NCBI GenBank assembly: GCA_020081605.1 | Contig: JAHREC010000018.1 | Coordinates: forward strand, 4,774,001 to 4,838,000 | From: Albifimbria verrucaria | Lineage: Eukaryota > Ascomycota > Sordariomycetes > Hypocreales > Stachybotryaceae | Length of the DNA stretch: 64,000 nucleotides | Reading direction: 5' to 3' | Shown: positions 49,622 through 61,600 of the stretch, in pieces | Layout of the letters: every line of letters starts with the position of its first letter | Numbering within the stretch: position 1 is the stretch's first letter | The notes under the pieces: generated by a model | What the model was told of the DNA's origin: nothing | Databases searched by the model: none | The model's input: only the letters and a program-made list of their open reading frames with translations | Translations under genes and position numbers: made by a program

Positions 49622-49802
49622 CGACCACCAGGCCAGAGGTCACAACTACGATGACTTCTGTGCCCAGTAGATATTCTACATCTTCCTGTCATTTGGAATA
49701 TATTGACGTCGGCCGGTATGTGTTTGCTGGGTATAGGAGATTGAGCGGGTCTAACTGAAAAATGAGTTTGGTGGCGGTTGTGCAAGGAAAGAAAGAGAAA
49801 AG
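49622..49802 (+). repeat. Dispersed repeat, copy 2
   Basis: Partner of 26257-26436. It may belong to the 5' part of the minus-strand gene at 48658-49613: on the minus strand both copies can be read as similar peptides (KEDIEDVVRAEVVIVV versus QEDVEYLLGTEVIVVV), each preceded by the same in-frame TGA. Confidence 0.65.
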
Positions 49803-50303
49803 TGAAGAAGAAAGCAAGAAGCAGGGTAGACATGAGTGAAGGAAACATGAGCAAGTGGTGAAAACATGCGTCAGCTGTTGCAAAGCCAACCCAGAGACTC
49901 CGTCTCGCTTGGCCTCACTGCTCACTACTCTCCTTATCCAACTTACCATACCTACTGGGAAGTCATAAAGTGGTGTTAGACTATTGACAACATGTCTTCT
50001 GAGTGAATAGATGCTGAGGGCTGACTTTCTATCAGTAGACAAGCTCTTGGTACATGACGGCCTTTTGCATTTATATAAGCCTGGTCATGGTTGAGCAATG
50101 GTTCTTCTCCGGGCGGATTACGTCGTTCATATTGATGCTTTGTCGTATCGAGCGTTTCGAGGCCAGCTCAATGCATTCGCCGCCGGAGACATTTGCTACG
50201 GTTCACCGGGCTTTCTGCTTTGTGTACCCATGTGGGAAAGGCTCACATGCCTGTAATAACTACCTACCTAGGTAGTAAAATAATGAACTCGTACCTAGGG
50301 TAT
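49803..50303. other. No recognisable gene
   Basis: About 500 bp between the dispersed repeat and the basic coiled-coil gene. Short frames only. Confidence 0.4.
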
Positions 50304-50980
50304 TCATTTTCCGTTGATCTGTCCCTCTCTAGAAGCCCGCAGCTTCTCATCAACCACTTTTTCCGCCACTTCTTCCACCACTTCTTTCACCACTGTGCGA
50401 ATGAGTTGGGGCATCTCTTCGTGAAGCATCTCCTTTATCATCTCCTCCATATCCTTCTTCAGAGTAGATGCCTTGCCATCCAGCTCAATCTGTCCTTCAG
50501 CCACGCCCTTGACATGACCAATATCGAGATGGCGGGTTGGACTACCAGCTCTACCAGGCGGTAGAATAAGAGGATGTCTTCCAGTGGCAATGCTGTAAAG
50601 TATTAATAAGAGAAATCCAAAGAATCAAAGGATAAAACACACTAGTCTTGCTCATTAGCAACTTCGGCATCCTTCTCCATTTGTTCCCGCGTTGAAACAT
50701 CAGCATCAAGCCATGCCTGTGTTTTCTTCAGGTCTTTGATAAGCCGATATTTGGCTGCACGCATTGCATTTTTCTTTCGCTCTAGCACCAACTCTTCACC
50801 CTCAAGACTGGCAGTGCGATTTCGAGATTTCTTAGTATGCCAATTCTCAGATAGTTCATCTTCCGCTTTGCGCTTCTCCCCACCCGTTCCGGGGGCGACC
50901 TAGCAAGCATTAGCATTTATACAATTCACCAACTAAACTGGGCCAAATTACCACGGCGACGGGGGCCTGGGTGGCTCCAT
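50304..50980 (-). CDS. Small basic/coiled-coil probable nuclear protein
   Basis: Exons on the minus strand: 50980-50952, 50899-50643 and 50592-50304. Both introns have GT-AG ends; the second ends TTTACAG and joins TA|C into a Tyr codon. The model is about 191 residues. One C must be added in the run at 50891-50895 to connect exons 1 and 2, and the start (50980 or further up) is uncertain. Features: KR-rich patches (GEKRKAEDE, HTKKSRNRTA), a helical basic block LERKKNAMRAAKYRLIKDLK, then TGRHPLILPPGRAGSPTRH, and an amphipathic coiled-coil MEEMIKEMLHEEMPQLIRTV continuing through VVEEVAEKVVDEKL. No known domain. It is divergent from the histone H3-like gene, with about 400 bp between the starts. 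Confidence 0.6.
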
Positions 50981-51381
50981 AATGGGATCGGACGGAGAAA
51001 GACTGAATAGCGATCCATAATCAGTATACAGTAACAATCTTGATTTATTCTGAAGAGAGAAGAAGAAAGAAAGAAAGGCAAGGCCAACAGGTGGTGGCAT
51101 TGTGAAGTAGAAGAAAAAAGGCGACCCATTATTATTCCATTTTAGTCTTAGCGTCATCTGCACATCAGGCTGCCGTCCAGCCCCACCTTGCCCACATTTT
51201 CTCTTCTTCCCTTCTCTTCCTCTGAGCTTTAGCTTTCCCTTGCAGCTTAAAATAGCTATACACAGGCCTCTCTTGGTTAGGTATACTACACTACAGCATC
51301 GCGACCATTACACTGATCTTTTCATTAAAGTTGCATGCCCTGTTTCGATCCTCGCTACATCTCAGAGCCGCGCCATTCAAT
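50981..51381. promoter_or_regulatory. Shared upstream region of the divergent pair
   Basis: 400 bp between the start codons of the basic coiled-coil gene (-) and the H3-like gene (+). Pyrimidine/purine-rich tracts are present on both sides. Promoter role is inferred from position. Confidence 0.4.
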
Positions 51382-52287
51382 ATGCCGCGGAAAGTAGCCA
51401 CCAAAAACCTCGCACGGTTGGAGGCAAGGCTCTTCCCGGCAAATCGCGTCCAAAAACATTTGGGCGTCCATCTTCTGATAGGCAAAGACGTTACAAGCCT
51501 GGTAGTATGTTTTGGGAATATTTTTTTGTTTTCGTATATTAACAATTTTAGCTGCTTACCGTCGATTTATTAGACGCAAACAACAACTCAGCGCAACCAC
51601 GTTTGCGATACCCAAAGAGTCATTCACTCGAGTTGTTCGCGATGTTTTGCATAGCATCTCTGGTAAAGCAGAACACATGCGCATACAGCCTTTGGCTTCC
51701 CATGTCTTACAATATGCGACTGAATCAATGCTAGTGACTCTATTTGGCTGTGAGTTCCCATCAAATTATACCAACCATTATACTAATCCTCATCGTAGCT
51801 CTTGGAAAAATTGCTCGTCATGCAAATCGAGCTACAGTCACGCCCTCGGATCTCGAATGCTTTATTCTTCTCCTAAAGATCACGGGTGTGGGTAGGATAT
51901 GAGATTCCTTACTGATCGTTAACCAAGTAAGTAATCCTACTATAATCTGATTTCTTCATATTAATGTTTCTAGTGCTTGGCACCGCAATGCGGACTGCGG
52001 AGGGTCATGGTCAGGGCCTCAAGAGGTCTAAAGAAAAGGTTGTCACGAAAGTCTCCAAAAGGAAGACCTTCACTACCGGCGTGTACAGAACCAACGATTA
52101 CGCAGTCTGGAAAAGACCGAGCTACAATTCGTAAAGCCCATTCTGCTGCTGATACTGCCCGGGTTTGAAGAAATTTGCTGCTGCGAATAAGCAGAATAGC
52201 CAGAAGAAGACAAAGAATAGGCATAATGATGATAATGAAGACATAGCTAACACAGATGATAATGCTGATACCCAGGGAGGGATATGA
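51382..52287 (+). CDS. Highly diverged histone H3-like protein with long charged tail
   Basis: Exons 51382-51501, 51552-51749, 51799-51887 and 51974-52287. The first two introns have good branch sites (ATTAAC, TACTAAT). After adding one A in the run 51403-51407 the N-terminus reads MPRKVATKK, then GGKALPGKSRPK, RRYKPG as in histone H3, and a histone-fold-like set: FIRRKQQLSATTFAIPKESF, RVVRDVLHSI, HVLQYATESMLVTLFG (compare H3 ALQEASEAYLVGLFE) and IARHANRATVTPSDLECFIL (compare H3 HAKRVTIMPKDIQLARRI). The usual IRRYQ and LFEDTNLCAIHAKR residues are changed. A final exon adds about 105 residues, first Lys/Arg-rich, then Asn/Asp-rich; it needs one G at 52161-52163, and its joining donor (GTGGGT or GTAGGA) is uncertain. 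It is unlike either normal H3 or CENP-A. Function is unknown; a nuclear, DNA- or nucleosome-associated role is inferred. Confidence 0.7.
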
Positions 52288-53392
52288 CCTTCCTCTATCC
52301 ACTAGAATAGAATAGAAAATTTTACTGCAGTTCAATTCACTTTATATCTTCTGCCATAATTTTTGTTGCTAAGTTGCAAAAGAAAAAAAAGAAGAAAAGA
52401 AGAACTGCGAGCCTTTCTCTCAACCTACGGCCTTGCAGACACCCAGTCGTTGCAAGGGATTATCGCGAAGCAGGATGAGGAACAGTCTGTAGTTATATTA
52501 AAATGGTTATCCAAGATGCTGTCGTATGTATTGTACTCAATAAAACTGCAGGGTGCTGTCTCGACGTTGTGGCACTGATAATAAGCCGATCGGTGCTGAT
52601 CGATCTGACTTTCAGCGGATGCCGGCTAGATACGTCCAAGTGCTGCAAGGTTCATTGTAGAGATTGTGCTTGTTTCCTTGGCAGTGGTATCTGTTGATGT
52701 GAGCGCAGGAGCAAGTCAATTTTTAAATATGCGATGGCATTGCCTTTCCCATGGGTATCGTAAGGTCTCATATTGTATATCACCGTACTATAGGGTATTC
52801 GCTTTCTGTTGCGCAACTGGCTTACAAGGTGAACGCTCACTCAGCGCAAGGGGCTGGCCATGCAGGCTACATGACTTGGGATTGTCTAACACCTACATAC
52901 GACGAGCCATGGGCGTGAGTGATCGACGCCAGGTCTAGAAGCCTCGCGCCTTTTCTTTTCCCTTCTATAACGTTACTCTACTTGCACCGGACTTTGTTCC
53001 GCCCCAAGATCCTGGCTCTCGCCGATATGCGCATCACGTGACGATCCAGCGTGCATGTCATGACCACATACATCGAACGGTCATCACGTTAGTTTGAGCT
53101 CACCTTTGCTATGAATGGTCAATATGCGACCGTGGTGCAACCACATTCTCTCCGATAGGGTCTATCTTGGACCAGGAGTCCGAAAGGGATGAGTTCGGCC
53201 TCGGAACCTCTCATGACACTGCAACCTCATTCATAACTACAGCACACGTCTCAGTTACCGGTTGCTGCTATTTCACTTCTCGCCATTTCTTTCAACCCAG
53301 GTACTGTATTTGATTTGTTAATAAAGAGCCCACGGAACCAAAGCCGTTCTTTTAGCCCAGGCTTAAGATCTACGGAACATTATTGGCCGCCC
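52288..53392. other. Intergenic region, glycosyltransferase promoter
   Basis: About 1.1 kb with no recognised gene. A Lys-rich frame at about 52363-52440 is probably chance. Confidence 0.4.
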
Positions 53393-55157
53393 ATGTCCGA
53401 CATCCATCCAACCAGGAGGATCCTCCTCCTAGTTACAGGCGGCGGCTTTACACATGCTGGTATGCTTCACCTATCCTGCTCCAACCTGCTTTTCCATCAG
53501 GCCGCTTCATACAAAACTAACACCGTGCTGCAGCTCCGGTCCTTGAGCTAGGTGCCGTCCTAGCTGCACGTGGCCACGATGTCCAATTCGCGACTAACAA
53601 GGGACAAGATCGCTGGGCCGCCGCCTACCCATTTATCACGGCAATCCACGATGTCGGCCCCGCCGTGCCAGAGGGCGCTGCTCTCGCCCACTACGAGCGC
53701 ATGCGGATCTGGCGTCCGGAGCATGGCATGGGCCCCATGATGGAGTCGAAGCGCCTGTTTGACGCTGCCTGGCCCGACACCTACCGCGCCCTTGCGGACC
53801 TATGTCGGAACCCGGCTCACCGGCCGGACTTCATTATCGCCGATTTCTTCGCCGAAGCGGCTGCCAGGGATGTTCTAAACGAATTCGGTGTTCAAATAGC
53901 CGTTGTCTGTCCCCAGATGCCGCATTTCATGGCTTCAGCCTCCTATGTTCCAGGCGTGCCTGGCTTCCAAGTCGACGTAACGTTGACATCCGAGCACGCG
54001 TCGCTGCTCTCGCGCTTCAGAAACGAGCTTGTCGTCGTCAAATCTCTTCCGGATCTTATCTCATGGACACGATGGACTCAACGAATGAGAAACGCCGCCG
54101 GCTTCCCACATCTGCTACCAGCTCTCACGAAGCCAAACTACTTAGTCCTTGTGAATTCCTTCTTTGGTCTTGAGACTCCCAAGGACCTTCCTCCGCTGAT
54201 TGCCCCAGTTGGGCCCATCTTAAGCGATGTCTACATGCCTCTGGACGCTTCCTTGCTCGACTTCTTGGACAGGCATGATCGTACAATCTACATATCCCTC
54301 GGCACCCACGTCTACCTCCCCGCTGAAGATCTCGACAAGATTCTCCAGGCTATGATGCAGTCGCTAAATCTTGGTCACGTAAACGGCGTTATTTGGTCGC
54401 TCGCTACAAAACCTAGGGCCAACCTCGAAACCCTCAAGTCCAAGTATGACAACGATGGTGCCCGGCTGCCTGAGACCGCCATCTTCGATGGTACTCATCC
54501 GGATTTCTATCTTGCTGATTTCGTACCACAACGCGCGGTTCTCGACCACCCCACACTAGACTCTTCCTCACTCATGGCGGCGGATCCAGCGCCAACGAGA
54601 CGACCTACCACGGAGTTCCTGTCGTCGCCATTGGCTACTTTTTCGACCAGCTCTGCAATGCTGTACGCCTGCGTGACGCTGGTGTCGGCCTCTGCCTCGA
54701 CAAGTCCACCTTTACTTCAGATGAGCTCTCCCGTGCCGTCGGCCGTATCCTTGCCGATAGCACCGGCTCCTTTGCTCGCAATGTCCTCCGTATGCAACGC
54801 ATTGCCCATATCGCCTCGCGCCGCAAGCACCTGGCTGCCGACCTTGTCGAAGAAGTCATGTATGATCAAGAGCTGCGCCACTCTACCACCAAAAGCCATA
54901 CATCCTACCAGGCCAGTGAACTTCGACCTATGCATCTGCAAACAGCCGATGCGCGCATGCCCATCTGGAAAGCACGCAACTGGGACATGTGGCTAGTTGG
55001 CTTAACAGGGAGTGCAGTATGCAGCCTGGCCTCTTGGTGGATGCTGCGGCAGAGTTGGAAACATGTCCCAAGGACACTTGCATATATGTATGCGTCGCTG
55101 ACAGGGCTTGCCGGCACCTTGTTCCATCGCGGTTCTCGCTTGGGATTTTGGAGATGA
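53393..55157 (+). CDS. UDP-glycosyltransferase (GT1 family)
   Basis: Exon 1 is 53393-53459 and exon 2 is 53534-55157, about 563 residues. The N-terminal Rossmann half starts RRILLLVTGGGFTHAAPVLE and continues AARGHDVQFATNKGQ. The C-terminal donor-sugar site FVPQRAVLDHPHTRLFLTHG, then GSSANETTYHGVPVVAI, is recovered only after adding one C at 54549-54552; without it the frame runs off into a Ser/Thr-rich stretch. The extreme C-terminus has one or two hydrophobic segments (WLVGLTGSAVCSLASWWML), suggesting membrane anchoring as in sterol or lipid-type enzymes. It transfers a sugar from UDP-sugar to a small acceptor that cannot be told from sequence. No polyketide or peptide synthase lies nearby, so there is no sign of a biosynthetic cluster. 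Confidence 0.88.
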
Positions 55158-55734
55158 AGCTTCTCGTAATGAGGGGAATTAAATACGGCGTACAACCTAC
55201 CAGTCTCACCACAAATATGACCACGCTACTCATTTGTTCACAGAAAAGACGGGGCATCCTGTCACGAAACGAAAGACACGCAATTGCAGCCGTCACCTAT
55301 AATTATGAATTTTTGATCGGTATAATAGCGGGTCTATACAGAATGACCTGCACCATGTATGACTACGAGAGTCGGCATCGATTAGATGCGTGTGATACCC
55401 AAAGCAACACTCCCTCTGTTTTAGATGTGGATTCATCAAGAGTCCACTTTCTCTATCTTAATATCCCAACAATGAAAAGAAGAAGATACAGGAGAGGTTG
55501 GAGTAAAGGGGAAGGGGTGGGGTTGTAAGATAGAAATGGAAAGGAGAGCTCCTCCCATGTGGTTTATGCCATGTAGACGCAAGAGGGTATCAAGCCGTGG
55601 CCTCCCTTTCATCGAGAGGGCCATGGTCAGTACATTTAGACAGTACAGTGTAGAATATTAGGGCGACAGAAGGCACGGCCCTCGCCAGTTAAACCCCGAA
55701 ATGTGTTATAACAGCCTTGTCGTGAAGGAATCGT
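55158..55734. other. Convergent intergenic space
   Basis: About 580 bp between the 3' ends of the glycosyltransferase (+) and spa2 (-). No gene or repeat seen. Confidence 0.5.
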
Positions 55735-58614
55735 TCAGAGAATATCATCATGAAAAGTCATCAGCAGCGCCGGGGCGAGTTTATCAACTCGCTGGGCAAG
55801 TTCCTTAGCTTCGCGGTTGATTTCAAAAGCAATCGGTGGCAGAGTCTGAGACCACATGCGCCAGTCCCGATCAGAAGTGGCCATACCGGAGCTGGCCATA
55901 TCCTGACCACGTTGGCTAGCCTCAAGAAGGCGTTCGCGGCAGTCATCAAGACGAACGATCAGCTCACCGAAGCCAGTCGCTTCGGTCTCAGATATGATCT
56001 TCATGACCACTGCGTTGATAGAGCCGATGGCATTTGATATTTGCTGGATACCAGCGTCGCCGCGCACCAAACCTACTAGTGCCTGAATGTCCGAGACAAG
56101 CAGAGCAGACTGGTCGGCCAGGAACAACTGAAATCTGTTAGAGATGGAGACGAGAAACGACTGGAGAATAGTTTACCTTCAAATCTTCCACAAGAGGATC
56201 CTGGCGTTGCATTCCATAGCCGTTTGCAGTAGGCATATAACCATTGTTCATACCACCGTAGCCCATACCATTGCTCATGCCATTGGTCTTTCCGTTGTTG
56301 TAGCCTCTGGAAGTCTCGACAGATTGACGGGGCGAGTTGATGGGGCTATAGGCTGATGAGTCTGCACTCGCTCGGATGCCTCCCAGACCCTGGAAGGGGG
56401 TGGAGGCGGAAGCGAGTCCTGTGTGTTGGGGCTCTCCGGAGATCGCTGCTCGGAGAAGAAACCGGTCGATCGCACGGGTGTAGTGGAACCATCATCTTCG
56501 TCATCCAGCTCGCCGGCGGGCGTGGTCTGGATCTTGACGATTCGGAGCAGCTCCACAATAGACGCGGTTAGGTGAGAGGCAGCAGCGTCAAGTAGAGACA
56601 CGGGCGTCATGCCAGCACCCGCAGCGTAGGTTTTCGAGGCTGTGATGAGGTGGTTGGCCATGGCAGAAACCTTGGCCCTCTGTTTGGTCTGTTGCTGCGC
56701 TTGCTCGTTGCTAAGAGGAGCGGACTCGTCTATGTCTTTCATAATACGACGAACACTGACCACAACAACCTTCATGGCATCTATTACCTTATCTGGGTTT
56801 TCCTTTCGCGACGTCTGCAGCAGTTCGTCAATGGCGATTTGGAACTTGGTGACATGCACATCTTTGACGCGCCCATCATCCACAAGCAGTCCCTTCTCAC
56901 GAAGGTATCTGGTTGCGTCCTCATCCATCCTTAGTCCTACGGATGATCCACGCATACTTCGCAGTTGTGTCTTTGTTCGTGCGTAGCGATTCTGCCAATC
57001 ACGAACCTCACTCTCCAGTCGCTCAACGAGATTCTCCAGCTCCAACTGCCTCTCATACGTCGAGTTGCTTTGTAGGGAAAGGTCTCGCATTTCTTGAAGG
57101 AAACCCTGTGCTTCTTGTTGGACTTGCTGGGTTATGCGTTGCTGTTCCTCGAGTGAATTTCGAAGATTCTCGTTCTCGCGTTCGAGATCGTCGTTCGCAA
57201 CACTGGCACCCAAGCTTCGAGTAGTATCCTGGAGGGCAACGACCTGGTCTTGTAGCTGTCGGGTCTCCTCTTGGTGGTTATCTCGTACACGCTCAAGCTC
57301 CTGCTTCATCGCGTCATTGAGACTTTGCGCCTCTGCCAGCTTGTTTTCTAGACCAGCTCGCAAACCAGCCCATTCTTCACGCTCTGCCTGCGCTGTTGAG
57401 AGTTTAGAGCGCTCCATATCAAGCGCATTGTTCATTTCATCTTCCTTCCTCTTCATGGCGTCTTCCATACCATCCAATTTTTCACGCAACTCGCGTACCT
57501 GGGCTTGGTAGTCGTCGATGAGTTTCTTATCCGTCTGCTGAAGTTAGTCGGAACGAGCAATGTGAGTCTTTGAAGGCCAAATACCTCAGAAGCAGCACCA
57601 CTACCGGCACTTCGCTTGCTGGCCCTGTTAACGGCTCGTGCCGCGCCATATGCATCGGCCCCTTCATCATCCGGGGCACCATCATCATCTTCCTCCAGCA
57701 TGGTACTTTTGTTAGGCACAATGGTATTGTTTTGATTCAGTTGCCGTTGCATCGGCCGACCGTATTCGTTAGATGGCAGTCCAGGAGATGGGGAACACCA
57801 TAAACATCCAGCGGAGGAGGTCCCTGATGGAACTTGCATCGGAAGGTCGTCGCCTGTCGCCGGGACCCCGGGGCCCGTAGCCCATATTGTTCACGGGCGT
57901 ACCTGTGCGACTTCCAGGACCGCCTCGGTTGGATGTGGCACTGCCGGCGCGCGGGATGCCACCGCCAGCAAAGTGAGGGAATCGTCTCTCCAGTTCATGG
58001 AAAACATCTGCGGCGAGGTCTCGGAATCTGGGCGGTCCCAGTGACGATAGTCGCTGGCGAGCCTGATTGCGTTTCGGGTGGAATGTCTTTTCCGGCGACA
58101 AGAAAGGCGGTGGGCTGTTGGGAGCATTCGGGGCGCCCTCGCAGCAGCCTGCCGGCGCACCAGCTCGTCGTACACATCTGTGCTCAGCTCGTAGAATTGC
58201 ACAGACGATAGGCGCAGCAGCTTGTCGCGGGCTTTGTTGGGCTGCTGTTTAGGGTTGGGGTCGCGGGACAGGAGGAAGGCTTTCAGAGCCACGTAATGGT
58301 CGCCGAGGACGGCCTCGTCCATGTCGCTGCGGGAGTTGCTACGCATGCTGTCGCTTCGGGGATAGTTGTTGGTGCCATTGCTGGAACGGCCGACGGAAGG
58401 GGCGGCGAAGGGCCGCCGTTGCTCCTGGGCCCCGTAGTGAAGCCATTCATGCTCATGTTCCCGTTGGAACCGCCCGAGTTTGGGGAGAGGCGAGGTTTGC
58501 GCGGCTGAGGTTGTACGGATTGTCGTCGGTCTGGTACTTTGAAACGGACCACTCGCTTCCAACGGCAGAAACAGGAGACAGCGGTGGTGCATTGCGACCG
58601 CCGATGGCGTTCAT
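55735..58614 (-). CDS. spa2: Spa2/SpaA polarisome scaffold protein
   Basis: Exons on the minus strand: 58614-57585, 57537-56177 and 56127-55735, about 929 residues. Order: Ser/Pro-rich start; SHD1/GIT-type repeats (LLRLSSVQFYELSTDVYDEL and RLSSLGPPRFRDLAADVFHE); a linker; a long coiled coil (about 360-590: QVRELREKLDGMEDAMKRKE through LENLVERLESEVRDWQNRYA); a Pro-rich stretch ending in PPFQGLGGIRASADSSAYSP; and the C-terminal helical domain LADQSALLVSDIQALVGLVR. Spa2 scaffolds formin and MAPK components at hyphal tips. Six frame breaks are each repaired by one base, mostly in four- or five-base G runs of the plus strand: 58482-58485, 58399-58402, 58130-58133, 57790-57793, 56396-56400, plus one near 57821-57835. 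Confidence 0.93.
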
Positions 58615-61600
58615 GGTCGGGAGCGGATTGGGCGAGGGAGGATTGAATCGCACAAGAGAAAGGGATCCTGCGATTGCAGATCGAGTGTCTCACAAAGGGA
58701 ACGACGCCACAGTGGCCGGGTGACTACGGCCTCCTCCCAGGAATAGATCCCCACACTGCGAGTGGCTGGCAGGCTGGGCTGGGCGGGCGGGCGGGCGAGT
58801 GAGTTAATGGCGGGAGGTAAGGTCGGATGATGGGGTCGGATCTAGACCCTAAGTATCGTTCCCTCGTCAACGTCTGCCTCCCTTTGCACCGTCGTATTGC
58901 CTTGGAAGGGCTCCCTTTTTTTTTCTTCGTTCGCCCACGTTCCCTTGAAAAGTCGCTGGCGTCGTCTTCTTTCCTCGCTTGCCCCTGGGGACTCCTTTCG
59001 CCTGGCCGGGGCGGGACTGCGTTCGTCCCCGATGTATGTAAGTGGCTTGAGGGATGCCGCGACCAAAGAGGTGAAGACTGAAACGTCAAGCAGCGAGGAA
59101 CAGGGGGACCGGCCACAAGCTGGACACAATTGGCAGGACACGGCTCCCTGTAGTAGGTCGAAAAGGGGTCCAATGAGCGGCAGTGCGGGCCTGATCTAGC
59201 ACGGAAATGAGGCGCCAACCTTGCCAGCTCGCACTGCAAGGAACGGCGCTCCCTGCTGGCAAATTATATCATGTGCAATCTCGACCGACACCCACATAGG
59301 CCGTTCCGGGGTAACGCAAGCAAAAAAGCCAACAAAAGGACCGGGCTCGTTGATTGGGCACTGCTCGCGCTGGAACTGGACGTTGAAGTGGTGAATCACA
59401 GGTGCTGGGAGGAGGTTGGTTGCAATTGGATGGAGGTCCAAGGGACCGGTGGACGGGCCAGTAGGTAGGCGCCTTCCAGGTTTCCAATGTCTTACCTTAA
59501 CCTGCCCTGCTAGCAGGGTCGGTGAGGTCAAGTACCTGAACCTGTACCTGTAGGCAAGGTAGGTGGTATGTGATGGTACCTGACCTTGAGAACTTTGGCA
59601 AGGGCACTTTGGCCAATGCGGAAGGCATATTCTCCGAGCTAGCAAGCCAGGCATACGCTGGTAGATGAGTACCTCTACCCCCATAACTAAGGTAGGGTAA
59701 GGTAGGTACCGGCCTAGGTAGGCTACCCACCCAACTAAAGCCATATTGGTGGTTGTCTTGCTGGACACTGATAAATCACCTAATCTGCCTCAGGAGGTAT
59801 GTGCTGGGCAGATGCCACATGTAGGGAGGTTAAGGAGGTACTCCATACCATGGGCTTGACTCAACTTAGTCAGATCCAACATGAGATGGTGGAAAATGCC
59901 CAGTGGGTAACTGTCTATGCAGGCACGGCCTGGATTAGTACGCCAAGGCAATAATCACAGCATAAGCAGGCTTTGGTAGTGGTTATTACTGAGTTTCCTG
60001 CTATGCTTGTGCCCTGCCTTACTGAAGATGTGGATAGGAGTGGTACTAATCGGATGGAGGCACAAGCACAAGCACAAGTACAAACACAAGAACAAGCGCG
60101 GGCACCAGTATGGGCACAGGTGCAAGCATCGGAGCTTCGATCGCTTTCTATCTTCTCGATTCACCCGCGGTTCATGTAATTGAACGCTTATTCGCCATCG
60201 GTCGGTCATGTTAGCCGGAAGCACCAGCCAATACCAGGGATATGATCACCGCTCGTTGTTAGTGCCGACGGCCTCGTCCATCTTCAATCTCCCTGAGCCA
60301 GCCCAGCCCCAGCCCGTACCGTTCCATATCGCTTCCATTGCGCAACTCGCTCCAGCCACCCCAGCGAAAGGCGCCAACACTAGCGCCCATCATGCCCTAG
60401 TGGTTCTGGGGCCCAACGCTAATCAGCTCCGCAAGCCGTTCGCTGGTCCTCTCTGCAGGGTGTGGTGGCGGGCGCCGTCTTGGCGCTTGTGATTGTCCAT
60501 CCCTTCCCCTGAGCTTTTTTTCTCGCATTCAAAGGTCCAACCAGAAAGATAGCGAGCGTACAAGTGCCGGACGACTGTGATCCCGTAAGGCGCTATGATG
60601 CCGTCTCCAATTATCCTCGAGAGGCCGCCGTGATGGTTCCAACCAGAAACGGCATGATGGATGCCGGTTACGAAACCACGAACCTCAACTTATATGATGC
60701 CACCGCCTGCTGGCTCAGTGGAATAACGTTACGCGTCATCCTCATGTTTGAGCTAGTTCGGCACAGTCGAGATTGCCTTGACATTTCGCTCGGTGGAATT
60801 GCCGCTGGAAACCCCAAGGTGAGAGACCCGGTGTCACTATCAAGCGTGCCCTTGTCCTCATTATAGAACTACCAGCCTATCCCTGCTCACCTGCCCTCCT
60901 TGGCTCGTTGCAATTTGCCAATGCCTCTTGAGTCGCCGACGTGGTCCTGCCGAGCTGTTGGCCTAGCTTCACCGAGGGTTTTTGCTGTTAATGAATCAGA
61001 GGTCTAGAGCCTGGCCGAAGCCTGGCTATCGCCGATGATCCCGGACCTCGCAGGGTGCACGGCGGAGCTTCAAGAAGCTATCTCGGGTCTGTCGTACAGG
61101 CTCCTTGCGAGCCCCCGTTATTGTGTCTAATTCATCATATGATGTGAGCAATTAAGTCAATTATTACCCAACCTTAAACTAAGCATACGCAAGACGGCTG
61201 GAATCGTACCAGCTCTGTATAATCATGAGCTCGAAGCCTCTGCTGCGTCCAGTCCCCACGGTTCGTGTTAAATCCTCTGCTAACACCCGACTTTTTCTTG
61301 TCGTGGTTGAAAACCCTCATCTCCTCCACCAGCCCAATGCCGATTGCCTCCCCACACCATAGATACGCATGGAAACGCTAAGTTTTGGGGCTGGCAAGAC
61401 ACGCGGCGTTTTCATGGCCAATCTACGCAGGAAACATTGGCTCGTAGATCTTCCAATGCCAGCTTCTGCCGCTGCTGCTTCGCGATTGGGTTGGTGTTAC
61501 TCATATCATGTTGATTACAAGGCGACATCTACCTCGACTTCTCCCGCAGATGCAAACATCATGTACGGGATACCACGTAAACAGAGCTAGCCAGGCTTGA

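Noticed and set aside
51382..51900. The H3-like gene as the CENP-A (Cse4) gene itself
   Set aside because: CENP-A keeps the TVALREIRRYQ-type block and the LFEDTNLCAIHAKR block, which are absent here. A diverged paralogue fits better.
53393..55157. Secondary-metabolite gene cluster around the glycosyltransferase
   Set aside because: No synthase, P450, transporter or cluster regulator is visible nearby. The neighbours are a polarity gene and unrecognised genes.
60208..60866. Two plus-strand frames as a spliced gene
   Set aside because: Composition is plausible, but I found no convincing donor/acceptor pair linking them and no recognisable motif, so no gene was called.
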